The notes beneath the pieces are model-generated. The model was not told where the DNA came from and searched no databases. It was given only the letters and a program-made list of their open reading frames with translations. 64,000 nt of DNA from an uncultured Bacilli bacterium. GTDB lineage: Bacteria > Bacillota_I > Bacilli_A > RF39 > UBA660. The stretch is from NCBI GenBank assembly GCA_934096075.1, contig CAKOLN010000002.1:1-64000 (forward strand), written 5' to 3'. Below, in pieces: positions 1 through 7,872 of this stretch (the first letter of the stretch is position 1; each line of letters begins with the position of its first letter). Position numbers and translations under genes: made by a program.

Positions 1-200
1 CTAACTGTATTTCCACTTATTGTTTCTTCTCCTCCTAAACTACTTATTTCTATTCCATACATTAAGTTTCCTATTCTCAAATCAGTTACTTTATATTCAT
101 TTGTTATTATTTTAAATGATGCATAACTTAATGATAATACCATTATTAATAGAAATGTTATTGTATAGAATATACCTGTTTTTGTTTTTATAAATTTCAT
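1..200 (-). CDS. Secreted camelysin-like surface protein, N-terminal part only (runs off the window)
   Basis: The gene is read leftward and its 3' part lies outside the window. The visible part starts MKFIKTKTGIFYTITFLL, a lysine-rich n-region followed by a hydrophobic membrane or signal segment ending SLSYASF. It closely matches the start of the complete paralog at 1815-3380. I chose ATG at 200 because AAGAGG lies seven bases upstream; an in-frame ATG at 236 falls inside a terminator-like hairpin. The N-terminus resembles SipW-dependent camelysin/TasA-type proteins (inference). It is preceded by the short peptide gene at 285-353. The C-terminal domain is unknown but is probably lectin-like, as in the paralog. 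Confidence 0.8.
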   Translation of the reverse strand, partial: MKFIKTKTGIFYTITFLLIMVLSLSYASFKIITNEYKVTDLRIGNLMYGIEISSLGGEETISGNTV

Positions 201-329
201 ACCTTTACCTCTTTTCTCACACACGAAAAAATCCATAGACTTGTGCCTATGAATTTAATGTAAAACAAAAACTATGAGAGTTAGTTAGTAATAACCCCCC
301 CCGAAATTCGTACCAAGTTTGGTACTTAA
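110..329. repeat. Direct repeat copy 1: surface-protein start plus leader peptide gene
   Basis: These 220 bases are identical to 3290-3509 (offset 3180). The repeat covers the first 30 or so codons of the surface protein, its 5' leader, the terminator-like hairpin and most of the 22-residue peptide gene. It includes an eight-base G/C homopolymer (C8 on the plus strand at 295-302). Confidence 0.95.
224..251 (-). terminator. Terminator-like hairpin (attenuator candidate) between peptide gene and surface gene
   Basis: On the minus strand, CATAG and CTATG pair around the loop GCACAAGT and are followed by GATTTTTT. The stem is only five base pairs, so termination would be partial. It sits between the short peptide stop (285) and the surface-protein start (200), where readthrough would set expression of the surface protein. 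Confidence 0.45.
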
Positions 330-353
330 TTCAAAGAGAATTAATTCCTTCAT
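285..353 (-). CDS. Conserved 22-residue peptide (copy 1) with a Gly-Gly-Gly codon run
   Basis: This is a short gene of ATG plus 22 codons, starting MKELILFEL and ending NFGGGYY, with TAA. AAAGGAG lies 11 bases upstream. A second copy at 3465-3533 encodes exactly the same peptide, although the DNA differs at three positions: AAG/AAA, TTA/CTA and GAA/GAG. All three changes are synonymous, which argues that the product is translated and selected. The G8 tract encodes the three glycines. It stands just upstream of a surface-protein gene and just downstream of an XRE regulator. It could be a leader peptide, a secreted signal or a regulatory ORF; no family was recognised. Confidence 0.65.
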   Translation of the reverse strand: MKELILFELSTKLGTNFGGGYY

Positions 354-411
354 AGTTTCGTTTGCTCCTTTATTTTTTACATTTTAATTTTATCAAATCA
401 TCCGTTGTTAT

Positions 412-639
412 TCAAGAGGTTTTGGTGAAAAATTTATCAACAGTTACATCCAATGCTTTACTTATTTTATATAGTGTATATACACTTATTCCTTGTATTA
501 TATTTTTACTTTCAAGTGATCCCAAAAGTGGAGTTGATACTCCAATTAGTTTGGATAATTCTTTTTGTGTAAGTCCTTTTATTTTTCTATATTTTTGTAT
601 ATTACTGCCAATTGTCATCTTTAGTTCTTCATTTGTCAT
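412..639 (-). CDS. Small XRE-family helix-turn-helix regulator
   Basis: The product is 75 residues, essentially a single HTH_3 domain. The motif runs from IGSNIQKYRKIKGLTQKEL through LIGVSTPLLGSLES, the usual Cro/CI helix-turn-helix, and then KALDVTVDKFF. No ligand or dimerisation domain is added. It begins two bases after the stop of the surface gene at 642 and its ribosome binding site overlaps that gene's end, so the two are probably co-transcribed. The palindrome GTACCAA-AC-TTGGTAC in the adjacent peptide gene is a plausible operator (inference). Confidence 0.85.
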   Translation of the reverse strand: MTNEELKMTIGSNIQKYRKIKGLTQKELSKLIGVSTPLLGSLESKNIIQGISVYTLYKISKALDVTVDKFFTKTS

Positions 640-641
640 AT

Positions 642-1784
642 TTAATTTCCTATTACTATTGGATCATCATATGTTCCACTTCCACTTACGTAGTACACAC
701 TAGACTTGAGATACAAGACTGGGCGAACTTCATTGGCATAGCATATGTTGTAGTTGGTTTGATCGCCATTCTCGTTCGTATTGCCACTATCATACACCAC
801 CCATGATTTGTTGCTAGTACGTCTAGAAATTGTCCATTCATCTTCTCCTTTTCTCAACCAGTTCTTTCCAGCACATGTTAGCCCGTTACCTTCACCTCCA
901 CCTGCTAAACTGCCATAAGCAGCAAGGGATATCGTCCTTGCACAATCACTAGTTTGTACTGCATAACCATAGTCACTTGCATACATTAATCCTATATGTC
1001 CAGTATTACTTGTTGTTGTTTTTATATCATTTGTATATGTTGTTGGTGCATTACTTATTGATGAGTATGCTGTTGAATACCATTTTACTTCTTGTATCAT
1101 TTTTCTTGCATAATCACTTCTTATTCCTGTCTTACTAAATGAACAATCTATTGGTGCAGACCCATAATAACTTGAACAATATGTTCCATTTGATTTATTT
1201 GTATAATCTACTCCTGTATAATATGATCCTCCACTTGTTTGATTTAATAATTTGTATAATGTTGATGCTCCCCACGAATTTACTGTATTAGATGTGTTAT
1301 ACACTAGTCCTCCTATACTCTCATTTCTTATTATCTTTACTAGATTTCCTGACTGGCCATGAACTGTACTACCAAATACTCCTATTATTCTCCATAATTC
1401 ACCATTATATAGTACATAGTTATTTGGATTTGTTCCCTCATATCTATAGCCATTTTCATTTACTACTTTACCATTTCCTACCGTTTGATTATTTAAACTT
1501 ATTACATAGTTATTTAATGTAGTTTTATTTGAAGTAGTAAATTCTATAATACAACTATAATCTTTTTCAACATCAGTTAAATCTATTCCCCATTCTGTAT
1601 AATTCCATACTCCAGTTGCATTAGTACACTTAACTGTTACATCATAATTACCACTTGATGGCATTGTGTTAACTTTCTGCCCATCAACAGTTATTGCATA
1701 TAATTCTTTTTCTTCTTTAGTGACCAAATATAATATAACACTAGTTATTATTAATATTAATACACCTATTATTATTTTCTTCAT
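642..1784 (-). CDS. Secreted/membrane-anchored lectin-like surface protein, short form
   Basis: The product is 380 residues. An N-terminal membrane segment (MKKIIIGVLILIITSVILYL) is followed by an extracellular region. Residues about 90-260 are identical to the larger neighbour at 1815-3380, including the NGELWRIIGVFG motif. A variable stretch and a conserved end, RPVLYLKSS then GTYDDPIVIGN, follow. The WRIIG...RPVLYLK arrangement resembles the DUF6273/FGE-sulfatase-type C-lectin fold of many gut Firmicutes surface proteins (family memory, not searched). It lacks the camelysin-like N-terminal domain of its neighbour. It lies 30 bases downstream of that gene and is probably in the same transcript. 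Confidence 0.75.
   Translation of the reverse strand: MKKIIIGVLILIITSVILYLVTKEEKELYAITVDGQKVNTMPSSGNYDVTVKCTNATGVWNYTEWGIDLTDVEKDYSCIIEFTTSNKTTLNNYVISLNNQTVGNGKVVNENGYRYEGTNPNNYVLYNGELWRIIGVFGSTVHGQSGNLVKIIRNESIGGLVYNTSNTVNSWGASTLYKLLNQTSGGSYYTGVDYTNKSNGTYCSSYYGSAPIDCSFSKTGIRSDYARKMIQEVKWYSTAYSSISNAPTTYTNDIKTTTSNTGHIGLMYASDYGYAVQTSDCARTISLAAYGSLAGGGEGNGLTCAGKNWLRKGEDEWTISRRTSNKSWVVYDSGNTNENGDQTNYNICYANEVRPVLYLKSSVYYVSGSGTYDDPIVIGN
1018..1517. repeat. 500-bp perfect duplicate block, copy 1
   Basis: Line-by-line comparison shows identity to 2143-2642 over exactly 500 bases (offset 1125), with diverged sequence on both sides. The block lies inside two neighbouring surface-protein genes, which indicates recent gene conversion or duplication. 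Confidence 0.95.
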
Positions 1785-1814
1785 TTAATTGTGTTTTCCT
1801 TTCATTTGTTTATA

Positions 1815-3380
1815 TTAATTTCCTATCACTATTGGATCATCATATGTTCCACTTCCATTTACATAGTAAATACTAGATTTAAGATATAAAACTGGACGTA
1901 CCCCAAGACCACCGATACTAGTGCCTTCTTTCAGGTCACCTTTTTCTTTCAGATTCCATGAATAATAATCAGACCTAGAAATTGTTCGCTCATTTTTTCC
2001 TAAAAATAACCAGTTCTTTCCAGCGCATGTTAGTCCATAGTATGAATCTAACGATTTTGTTCTTGCACAATCGCTTGCTTGTACTGCATAACCATAATCA
2101 CTTGGATACATTAATCCTATATAACCATTATCACTTCTTGTAGTTTTTATATCATTTGTATATGTTGTTGGTGCATTACTTATTGATGAGTATGCTGTTG
2201 AATACCATTTTACTTCTTGTATCATTTTTCTTGCATAATCACTTCTTATTCCTGTCTTACTAAATGAACAATCTATTGGTGCAGACCCATAATAACTTGA
2301 ACAATATGTTCCATTTGATTTATTTGTATAATCTACTCCTGTATAATATGATCCTCCACTTGTTTGATTTAATAATTTGTATAATGTTGATGCTCCCCAC
2401 GAATTTACTGTATTAGATGTGTTATACACTAGTCCTCCTATACTCTCATTTCTTATTATCTTTACTAGATTTCCTGACTGGCCATGAACTGTACTACCAA
2501 ATACTCCTATTATTCTCCATAATTCACCATTATATAGTACATAGTTATTTGGATTTGTTCCCTCATATCTATAGCCATTTTCATTTACTACTTTACCATT
2601 TCCTACCGTTTGATTATTTAAACTTATTACATAGTTATTTAAGTATTGAATAGTATTTGATGAAGTAAATCCTAAATCACAATTAGCATTTTCTCCTATA
2701 TTTCTTACTTCATATACACCTTTTGCATAATTAAATCTAGCACTTGCATTAGTACAGTTATTAGTGAATGTAATTTGTTTTGTGTTAAATTTAATTTGAT
2801 TTTGACTTTTTGTAAATTGACTTTGTAAACTACCTAGTGTTTCAGAGTACTGTCCAGCTAAATCAGGTTTTGGTACATATACTTGAGATAACCTTGTATA
2901 ACCACTTGGAGGGGTTAAATCACTTGTATGAGTGTATCCTCCAGTTACATGAAATTGTACTGTCATGTTACTAGTTGCTTCAATTATCACTGTTATTGTT
3001 TTAGAATATGTTTCATTATTATATCCATTAACCGATCCTGTAGGTAAGTATTCTGTACTTTTTACATAATAAACATTACCTGTTCCACTTGTTATTTTAT
3101 AATCTAATCCATAATTAGAATCAATTTGATTTAAACTTGTTATTTTAACTAAAATAGTAGAAGTATTACCACTAGTTAATGTTACCGATGTACCACTTAT
3201 TGTTTCACTTCCTCCAGTAGATGTTATATCTATTCCATACATTAAATTACTAATTCTTAAGTCAGCGGCTTTATATCCGTTTGTTATTGTTTTAAATGAT
3301 GCATAACTTAATGATAATACCATTATTAATAGAAATGTTATTGTATAGAATATACCTGTTTTTGTTTTTATAAATTTCAT
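1815..3380 (-). CDS. Secreted camelysin-like surface protein with C-terminal lectin-like domain, long form
   Basis: The product is 521 residues from the ATG at 3380, chosen because AAGAGG lies seven bases upstream; an upstream in-frame ATG at 3416 lies in a hairpin. After a hydrophobic segment (FYTITFLLIMVLSLSYASF) comes a Thr/Ser-rich beta domain resembling camelysin/TasA-like proteins. A linker follows, then a C-terminal domain from ELWRIIGVFG to VRPVLYLKSS and GTYDDPIVIGN. The region between the shared block and the RPVLYLK end differs from the downstream paralog by substitutions and indels, suggesting surface-exposed loops under diversification. It is the first large gene after the short peptide at 3465-3533. 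Confidence 0.75.
   Translation of the reverse strand: MKFIKTKTGIFYTITFLLIMVLSLSYASFKTITNGYKAADLRISNLMYGIDITSTGGSETISGTSVTLTSGNTSTILVKITSLNQIDSNYGLDYKITSGTGNVYYVKSTEYLPTGSVNGYNNETYSKTITVIIEATSNMTVQFHVTGGYTHTSDLTPPSGYTRLSQVYVPKPDLAGQYSETLGSLQSQFTKSQNQIKFNTKQITFTNNCTNASARFNYAKGVYEVRNIGENANCDLGFTSSNTIQYLNNYVISLNNQTVGNGKVVNENGYRYEGTNPNNYVLYNGELWRIIGVFGSTVHGQSGNLVKIIRNESIGGLVYNTSNTVNSWGASTLYKLLNQTSGGSYYTGVDYTNKSNGTYCSSYYGSAPIDCSFSKTGIRSDYARKMIQEVKWYSTAYSSISNAPTTYTNDIKTTRSDNGYIGLMYPSDYGYAVQASDCARTKSLDSYYGLTCAGKNWLFLGKNERTISRSDYYSWNLKEKGDLKEGTSIGGLGVRPVLYLKSSIYYVNGSGTYDDPIVIGN
2143..2642. repeat. 500-bp perfect duplicate block, copy 2
   Basis: This is the partner of 1018-1517. It encodes the conserved core of the lectin-like domain. 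Confidence 0.95.
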
Positions 3381-3509
3381 ACCTTTACCTCTTTTCTCAC
3401 ACACGAAAAAATCCATAGACTTGTGCCTATGAATTTAATGTAAAACAAAAACTATGAGAGTTAGTTAGTAATAACCCCCCCCGAAATTCGTACCAAGTTT
3501 GGTACTTAA
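3290..3509. repeat. Direct repeat copy 2: surface-protein start plus leader peptide gene
   Basis: Identical to 110-329, including the C8 homopolymer at 3475-3482. Similarity continues past the identical part to about position 3577. Confidence 0.95.
3404..3431 (-). terminator. Terminator-like hairpin (attenuator candidate), copy 2
   Basis: Same CATAG/CTATG hairpin with a T-run as at 224-251, here between the second peptide gene and the long surface-protein gene. Confidence 0.45.
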
Positions 3510-3533
3510 CTCAAAGAGAATTAGTTCTTTCAT
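3465..3533 (-). CDS. Conserved 22-residue peptide (copy 2) with a Gly-Gly-Gly codon run
   Basis: It encodes the same peptide as 285-353 (starts MKELILFEL, ends GGGYY) with three synonymous differences. AAAGGAG precedes it at the same spacing. Two of the three changes, TTA to CTA and GAA to GAG, also preserve base pairing in an AATT/AATT versus AACT/AGTT stem, so the RNA may be selected too. The G8 tract codes for glycine and is a potential slippage site. Confidence 0.65.
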   Translation of the reverse strand: MKELILFELSTKLGTNFGGGYY

Positions 3534-3576
3534 AGTTTCATTTGCTCCTTTATTTTTTACATTTTAATTTTATCAA

Positions 3577-3602
3577 AAAAAGTAGTTTATTTCAACTACT
3601 TC
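3577..3602 (-). terminator. Intrinsic terminator of the 3609-4133 gene
   Basis: On the minus strand AAGTAGTT and AACTACTT pair around a short loop, followed by a run of T. Confidence 0.85.
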
Positions 3603-3608
3603 AGTTAA

Positions 3609-4133
3609 TTAATTTAATTCTTCTTCTATTTCTTTCAAAGTGCTTAAATATTTAGTATTTTCCCCATCTTCAACTTTCATTAGAGCATAGTCTTTTATAC
3701 TAAGTTCACTTGAATCACTAGCATCTTCATTGTCTTCTTCACCTATTATGTTTTTATTAAATGAATCATTTAAATCAACTATATAGACAGGTAAATAATC
3801 ATCATTCTCTTCATATTTAGCTATTATACTACTTATATAAATATAACTACTATCTTTAGTATCAATAAATAATACATAATATTCATCTTCATCTCTATCA
3901 AATACAGTACCACTAGTTATATTTGTATAACTTATACTTGGTGTTTTTGTTTCTGGTTTATTGTATCCTTCATCAAATAATCCTTTTTTTTGAGCTAGTA
4001 ATGTAAATAGATATACTATTCCTAAGCATCCTAAAATTATTATAACAGAAATTAAAAATGTCTTTATGTTATTTTCTTCAGTAGATATGCTTTTATCTTT
4101 TCTTATTCTTTTTGTCTTTTGTCTTTTTGCCAT
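3609..4133 (-). CDS. Single-pass membrane protein of unknown function
   Basis: The product is 174 residues. A very basic N-terminus (KRQKTKRIRKDK) precedes one membrane segment at about residues 27-48 (FLISVIIILGCLGIVYLFTLL) and an acidic extracytoplasmic domain. That domain has a YYVLFIDTKD strand and a later YLPVYIVDLND strand. The pattern could be a thioredoxin-like fold, but no CxxC pair is present and the assignment is weak. It has its own ribosome binding site (GAGGTTGATAAT before ATG) and terminator, so it is probably monocistronic. Confidence 0.6.
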   Translation of the reverse strand: MAKRQKTKRIRKDKSISTEENNIKTFLISVIIILGCLGIVYLFTLLAQKKGLFDEGYNKPETKTPSISYTNITSGTVFDRDEDEYYVLFIDTKDSSYIYISSIIAKYEENDDYLPVYIVDLNDSFNKNIIGEEDNEDASDSSELSIKDYALMKVEDGENTKYLSTLKEIEEELN

Positions 4134-4204
4134 ATTATCAACCTCATATTAATGATACCACATTATTGTATGTTTTAAAAGAATTATTAATTATTTTTAC
4201 AAAA

Positions 4205-4237
4205 ATATAAATTAAAAAAACGGAATAATCCGTTATT
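4205..4237 (-). terminator. Intrinsic terminator of the YdcC-like lipoprotein gene
   Basis: ACGGA and TCCGT pair around TTAT on the minus strand, followed by T7. It lies directly at the stop codon. Confidence 0.85.
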
Positions 4238-5225
4238 TTGTTAAAGCAACTGTAGCTGTACTTGAAGCAATTTGTAGTAATTCTTCATTGGATAAAGACT
4301 CTCCTATAATATAATATTCTTTACCATTACTACTCCAATTTAAACTAGTTTCAGTAAGTACACCTACTACTGGACCATATTGTACAACTTCACCACTAAC
4401 TAATGTTGTTTCATGTTTATCTTTAGATTTAGCAACTTCCTCCACTAGTATAAATGGTTTTACACCTGTATATGAAAGAATAACTCTTTCATTGTTACCA
4501 TCTTTATCAATTACCTCTTCTCCACTATATGTTGTACCACTTGGTAAATACATAGGATAAACAATATCATCTAAACTAGCTGTAGTTTCAGTTTCTTTAT
4601 TACAGTTATCACAAACACTAGATTTTAGTGCGAAAAAATCTTTTTCATAATTTGTTTTAGTATCTATTTTTGTTATAACCATTTTTATTTGTGTTACACC
4701 TTTACTATTTTTAACTTCTACTGTTTTAGGCAAGTATTCTTTGTCTAATGTAACAACTTGTTCTTTTAAGTCACTATTATTTGGATAATTAACTTTACTT
4801 TTAATTATGTATGTTTCTTTTTTTACAGTAGTATTTCTATCAGAGTCATTAAGTATATCATTAAGTATAGTTTCTAAAATATAAGATTGACTACTGTTAG
4901 TAGGCCATTCACTTTGAAATTTAAAGCTTTTATTAAGTGAAGGTGTCACTACATAAACTCCATCTTCATTTTTTAGTATAATTTGTTCATGACTATTTTC
5001 TTTGTTTACTAAAGATACTTTGTAATAGTTACCTTTCTTATAAGTAACATCTACTGTATAGTTATATTTATCTTCATTATTAAGTATTTGCATATCTCCA
5101 GTTAGATGATAATTCTTTATAGATGTTATCTTATTTTCAAATTCTTTAACTACATCTTCTTCTTTCTTTTTACCACATCCTACAAGTAATAGTAAAGAAA
5201 ATAATAAAATTAATATTTTTTTCAA
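4233..5225 (-). CDS. Outer-surface lipoprotein, LolA/YdcC-like
   Basis: The product is 330 residues. The N-terminus MKKILILLFSLLLLVGCGKKK is a lipoprotein signal with lipobox LVGC. The body follows the LolA-like sporulation-lipoprotein pattern of B. subtilis YdcC: FENKITSIKNYHLTGDM, GNYYKVSLVNK and the late MVITKIDTKTNYEKDFF. The start is TTG, preceded by GGGGAGGG five bases upstream. Such proteins sit on the outer membrane face; their exact role is not established. The family link is by pattern, not by search. Confidence 0.75.
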   Translation of the reverse strand: MKKILILLFSLLLLVGCGKKKEEDVVKEFENKITSIKNYHLTGDMQILNNEDKYNYTVDVTYKKGNYYKVSLVNKENSHEQIILKNEDGVYVVTPSLNKSFKFQSEWPTNSSQSYILETILNDILNDSDRNTTVKKETYIIKSKVNYPNNSDLKEQVVTLDKEYLPKTVEVKNSKGVTQIKMVITKIDTKTNYEKDFFALKSSVCDNCNKETETTASLDDIVYPMYLPSGTTYSGEEVIDKDGNNERVILSYTGVKPFILVEEVAKSKDKHETTLVSGEVVQYGPVVGVLTETSLNWSSNGKEYYIIGESLSNEELLQIASSTATVALTK

Positions 5226-5339
5226 AATAACCCTCCCCTTTAATTATTTCTACTTAAGTATACTCTTTTATTAAGTCATTATTCCTAATATGAATAATTT
5301 TTTAAAAATTGATTAAACTAATTAACATAAGGAGGAATT

Positions 5340-5549
5340 ATGCAAACATTACAAAAAATAGCATTAGGCTTGGTAATAATAGGTGCATTAAACTGGGGAT
5401 TAGTTGGATTATTCAGTTTTAACCTAGTTGAAGCATTGTTTGGTGTAGATACTCTATTTACAAAAGTAGTTTATACATTTGTAGGTTTAGCAGGTATTAT
5501 TAATATTGGTTTATTAATTACACCTTTTGAAAATACAGCCAGAAAGTAA
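5340..5549 (+). CDS. DUF378 family small membrane protein
   Basis: The product is 69 residues with two membrane segments. It carries the family hallmark IGALNWGLVGLF near the start and GLAGIINIGLL in the second segment, matching DUF378 (B. subtilis YuzA type). Its function is unknown. AAGGAGGAATT precedes the ATG. It is one of the few plus-strand genes and is convergent with cdaR, sharing the hairpin at 5572-5597. Confidence 0.85.
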   Translation: MQTLQKIALGLVIIGALNWGLVGLFSFNLVEALFGVDTLFTKVVYTFVGLAGIINIGLLITPFENTARK

Positions 5550-5571
5550 TCCTCAAAGCCTAGGCAAAATA

Positions 5572-5597
5572 AAAGAATGTGATTTTTTCACATTCTA
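5572..5597. terminator. Bidirectional terminator between the DUF378 gene and cdaR
   Basis: AGAATGTGA and TCACATTCT form a nine-base-pair stem around T6. The minus-strand side is followed by TTTTATTTT, so it serves cdaR best. Confidence 0.8.
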
Positions 5598-6962
5598 TTT
5601 ATTTGTTACTATAATATTTACGCTTTTTACTTTACTTGTATAAGTAAGTTTTAAGTCGGTACCAGTTACATATACAGGAACTGAATATGTACCAGGCTCA
5701 GTAATTTCTTTTAAATCTATGTAAGCTTTTATATTGGTTGTTTCTAAACTATCTAGTAAACTTTTAACACCTTTTACAGTTACTGTTACATTTGCATCAT
5801 TTTGGCTAGCACCTTGTGCAATAAATTTAGGATCTAAATTTTCGGTTTCTATACTTACATTATCAAAATCTTTACTTGTTTCTTGTTCCATAGTTACAGT
5901 TATTGTTACTGAAGTATCACTTATGCTTCTACTTCCTGCAGGTTTATTTATTACTTTTTGATATACTTTATCTTCACTTAAGTTAGTAACATCTATTTCT
6001 ACTTCAATAAAGTTAAGTTCATTTAATATTGATTCATCTGCATAAACTGTTACATTAGTTACACTACTTGTTATACTTCCGATTGCTGATCCACTTCTAA
6101 CTTCACCTTTAGGTACTACTTTTAGTGGTACTGTTTTACTTGGACTCGTTATAGTTACAGTCGCAGTTACTGTACCAGGTACTATTTCAATGTCTTTCAT
6201 TTCTTTACCTGTTTCATCATAAGCAACAAGTTTAACTCCTTCTAATGTATATGTACCACTTTCTTTAGCATTAAGTGCATTCACATCAACAATTGCTTTT
6301 ACATTAGCTACAGTTTCAAGTTTTTCTTTATAACTTTTTATTATTACATCATTTTTATCTAATAAAACATTACTTACTACTAGTGTTTCACTTAATTTAT
6401 CTGTATTTATTACATCTATACTTACACTTCTAGTTTCACTAACTTTAGGATAAATAACTACTGTTAAACTACTAGGATCTAATTTATAGTTCAATGTATT
6501 TATTGGTTTATTATATTCTAATTTTACTTTATGAGTTCCGACATCATAGTTAGTTAAATCTAAGCTAACTTCATGATCTCCTCTTTGTTCAGCTAAGTAT
6601 AAGTCTCCACTTCTACCCATTAATATTATATCTACAGTATCAGGTAAACCTTCTATTACATAAGCTTCTTCATTAAATAATACATTTACTTTTTGATTTT
6701 TAAGTACAACTGCTTTTGTATTATTAATTCCTATTACTTTTTTATCTACTGCTATGAAGAATATTAATGCTATAAATAATGATAAATATAATAGTACAGT
6801 AGGTTTATTTAGTATTTTATCTATTAATCCACTTTTAAATGATAATTTATCTTTAATAAAATATGCTACTTTACTAAAAGGAGTAATTAGTATTGTATCT
6901 AATACCTTATATATTCCCTTAAAGAATTTAACTATAATGTTATTTTTCTCCGTCTTTTTCAA
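5595..6962 (-). CDS. cdaR: YbbR-domain protein CdaR, regulator of the diadenylate cyclase
   Basis: The product is about 455 residues. A short cytoplasmic N-terminus and one membrane segment (LLYLSLFIALIFFIAV) precede repeated extracytoplasmic YbbR domains, for example KNQKVNVLFNEEAYVIEG and several VxVKG/VxVxP strands. The family binds and modulates CdaA at the membrane. It directly follows cdaA and overlaps it by 23 bases. I chose the TTG start at 6962 because AGGAGGTGG ends six bases upstream; an in-frame ATG at 6983 would lie upstream of, and read through, that ribosome binding site. Confidence 0.9.
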   Translation of the reverse strand: MKKTEKNNIIVKFFKGIYKVLDTILITPFSKVAYFIKDKLSFKSGLIDKILNKPTVLLYLSLFIALIFFIAVDKKVIGINNTKAVVLKNQKVNVLFNEEAYVIEGLPDTVDIILMGRSGDLYLAEQRGDHEVSLDLTNYDVGTHKVKLEYNKPINTLNYKLDPSSLTVVIYPKVSETRSVSIDVINTDKLSETLVVSNVLLDKNDVIIKSYKEKLETVANVKAIVDVNALNAKESGTYTLEGVKLVAYDETGKEMKDIEIVPGTVTATVTITSPSKTVPLKVVPKGEVRSGSAIGSITSSVTNVTVYADESILNELNFIEVEIDVTNLSEDKVYQKVINKPAGSRSISDTSVTITVTMEQETSKDFDNVSIETENLDPKFIAQGASQNDANVTVTVKGVKSLLDSLETTNIKAYIDLKEITEPGTYSVPVYVTGTDLKLTYTSKVKSVNIIVTNK

Positions 6963-7785
6963 GAGAATCCACCTCCTCTTCATTATTTAGTTTTTCATCA
7001 GCATCAAAGAAAGTTTCTTTTTTTGGTTGTAATCCTTCAATTAATAACATTCTTGCATCATCCAATGTTAAATTATAATTTAATTCATTATCCATTGCGA
7101 TAGATACTCTTCCTGTTTCTTCACTTACACATATACTAATTGCATCACTTACTTCTGCAATTCCTAAACATGCACGATGTCTGGTACCTAATCTTTTAGA
7201 GATTGTTGTATTCATACTTGTTGGAAGTACACTACCTGCACATGTTATTCTATCTCCTTGAATTATTACTGCACCATCATGAAGTGGATTATTAGGGAAG
7301 AATATACTTATTAATAATTCACTGCTTAAATCTGCATATAATTTGTGGGCTTGTTCTATATATTGATTTAAACTGTAGTCTCTTTCAACAACTATTAAAG
7401 CACCTATTCTATTTCTTTTTAAGTATTCAACTGCTTGCATAATTTCATAAACAACTTTTTCTCTTTCGTCTACAGTTAAAACTTTATGTCTACCTAATAA
7501 TTGGCTTCTTCCTAAATTTTCTAAAACATTTCTAATTTCTGGTTGAAATATTACTATTAAAGCTAATGGAGCCCATTCTATTACATATTCAAGTAATACA
7601 CCCACTGTATTTAGATTTAACCAATCACTTAGTAATTTAAGTAGTATTACTATCAATATTCCTTTAAAAATTAATGTTAATTTAATATTCTTTTTAATAT
7701 ATTTAAGTAAATAGTATATAACAAACCATAATATTGCTACATCTAAAACTTTAGTAAATATATTAAATGCTTGTGACAAATTCAT
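6940..7785 (-). CDS. cdaA: Membrane diadenylate cyclase CdaA (c-di-AMP synthase)
   Basis: The product is 281 residues, normal for CdaA. Three N-terminal membrane segments are followed by the DAC domain. The catalytic DGA is at residues 170-172 (NPLHDGAVII) and the RHR motif at about 202-204 (TRHRACLGIAE). The enzyme makes c-di-AMP from two ATP at the membrane, controlling potassium and wall homeostasis. GGAGGG precedes the ATG. Translation of cdaR is coupled by overlap. No glmM follows, unlike the cdaA-cdaR-glmM operon of many Bacilli. Confidence 0.95.
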   Translation of the reverse strand: MNLSQAFNIFTKVLDVAILWFVIYYLLKYIKKNIKLTLIFKGILIVILLKLLSDWLNLNTVGVLLEYVIEWAPLALIVIFQPEIRNVLENLGRSQLLGRHKVLTVDEREKVVYEIMQAVEYLKRNRIGALIVVERDYSLNQYIEQAHKLYADLSSELLISIFFPNNPLHDGAVIIQGDRITCAGSVLPTSMNTTISKRLGTRHRACLGIAEVSDAISICVSEETGRVSIAMDNELNYNLTLDDARMLLIEGLQPKKETFFDADEKLNNEEEVDSLEKDGEK

Positions 7786-7820
7786 AATGTCCCTCCTAAT
7801 ATCTAAGATTATTATAATAT

Positions 7821-7848
7821 AAAAAAGATATATTTACTATATCTTTTT
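7821..7848 (-). terminator. Intrinsic terminator of the 7873-8418 gene
   Basis: AAAAAGATATA and TATATCTTTTTT pair around a short loop on the minus strand and end in T. It lies between that gene and cdaA. Confidence 0.75.
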
Positions 7849-7872
7849 ACTTTACTAGTGTTAACTTTACAT

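Noticed and set aside
201..400. Known riboswitch class upstream of the surface genes
   Set aside because: The sequence does not match c-di-GMP, c-di-AMP, T-box or other motifs that I can recall, and the conserved part is better explained by the short peptide gene.
1292..1522. Plus-strand ORFs at 1292-1522 and 2417-2653
   Set aside because: They are antisense shadows of the duplicated block of the surface-protein genes and lack ribosome sites.
642..3380. Diversity-generating retroelement acting on the lectin-like genes
   Set aside because: No reverse transcriptase or template repeat was seen, and the variable region differs by indels and all kinds of substitutions, not at adenines only.
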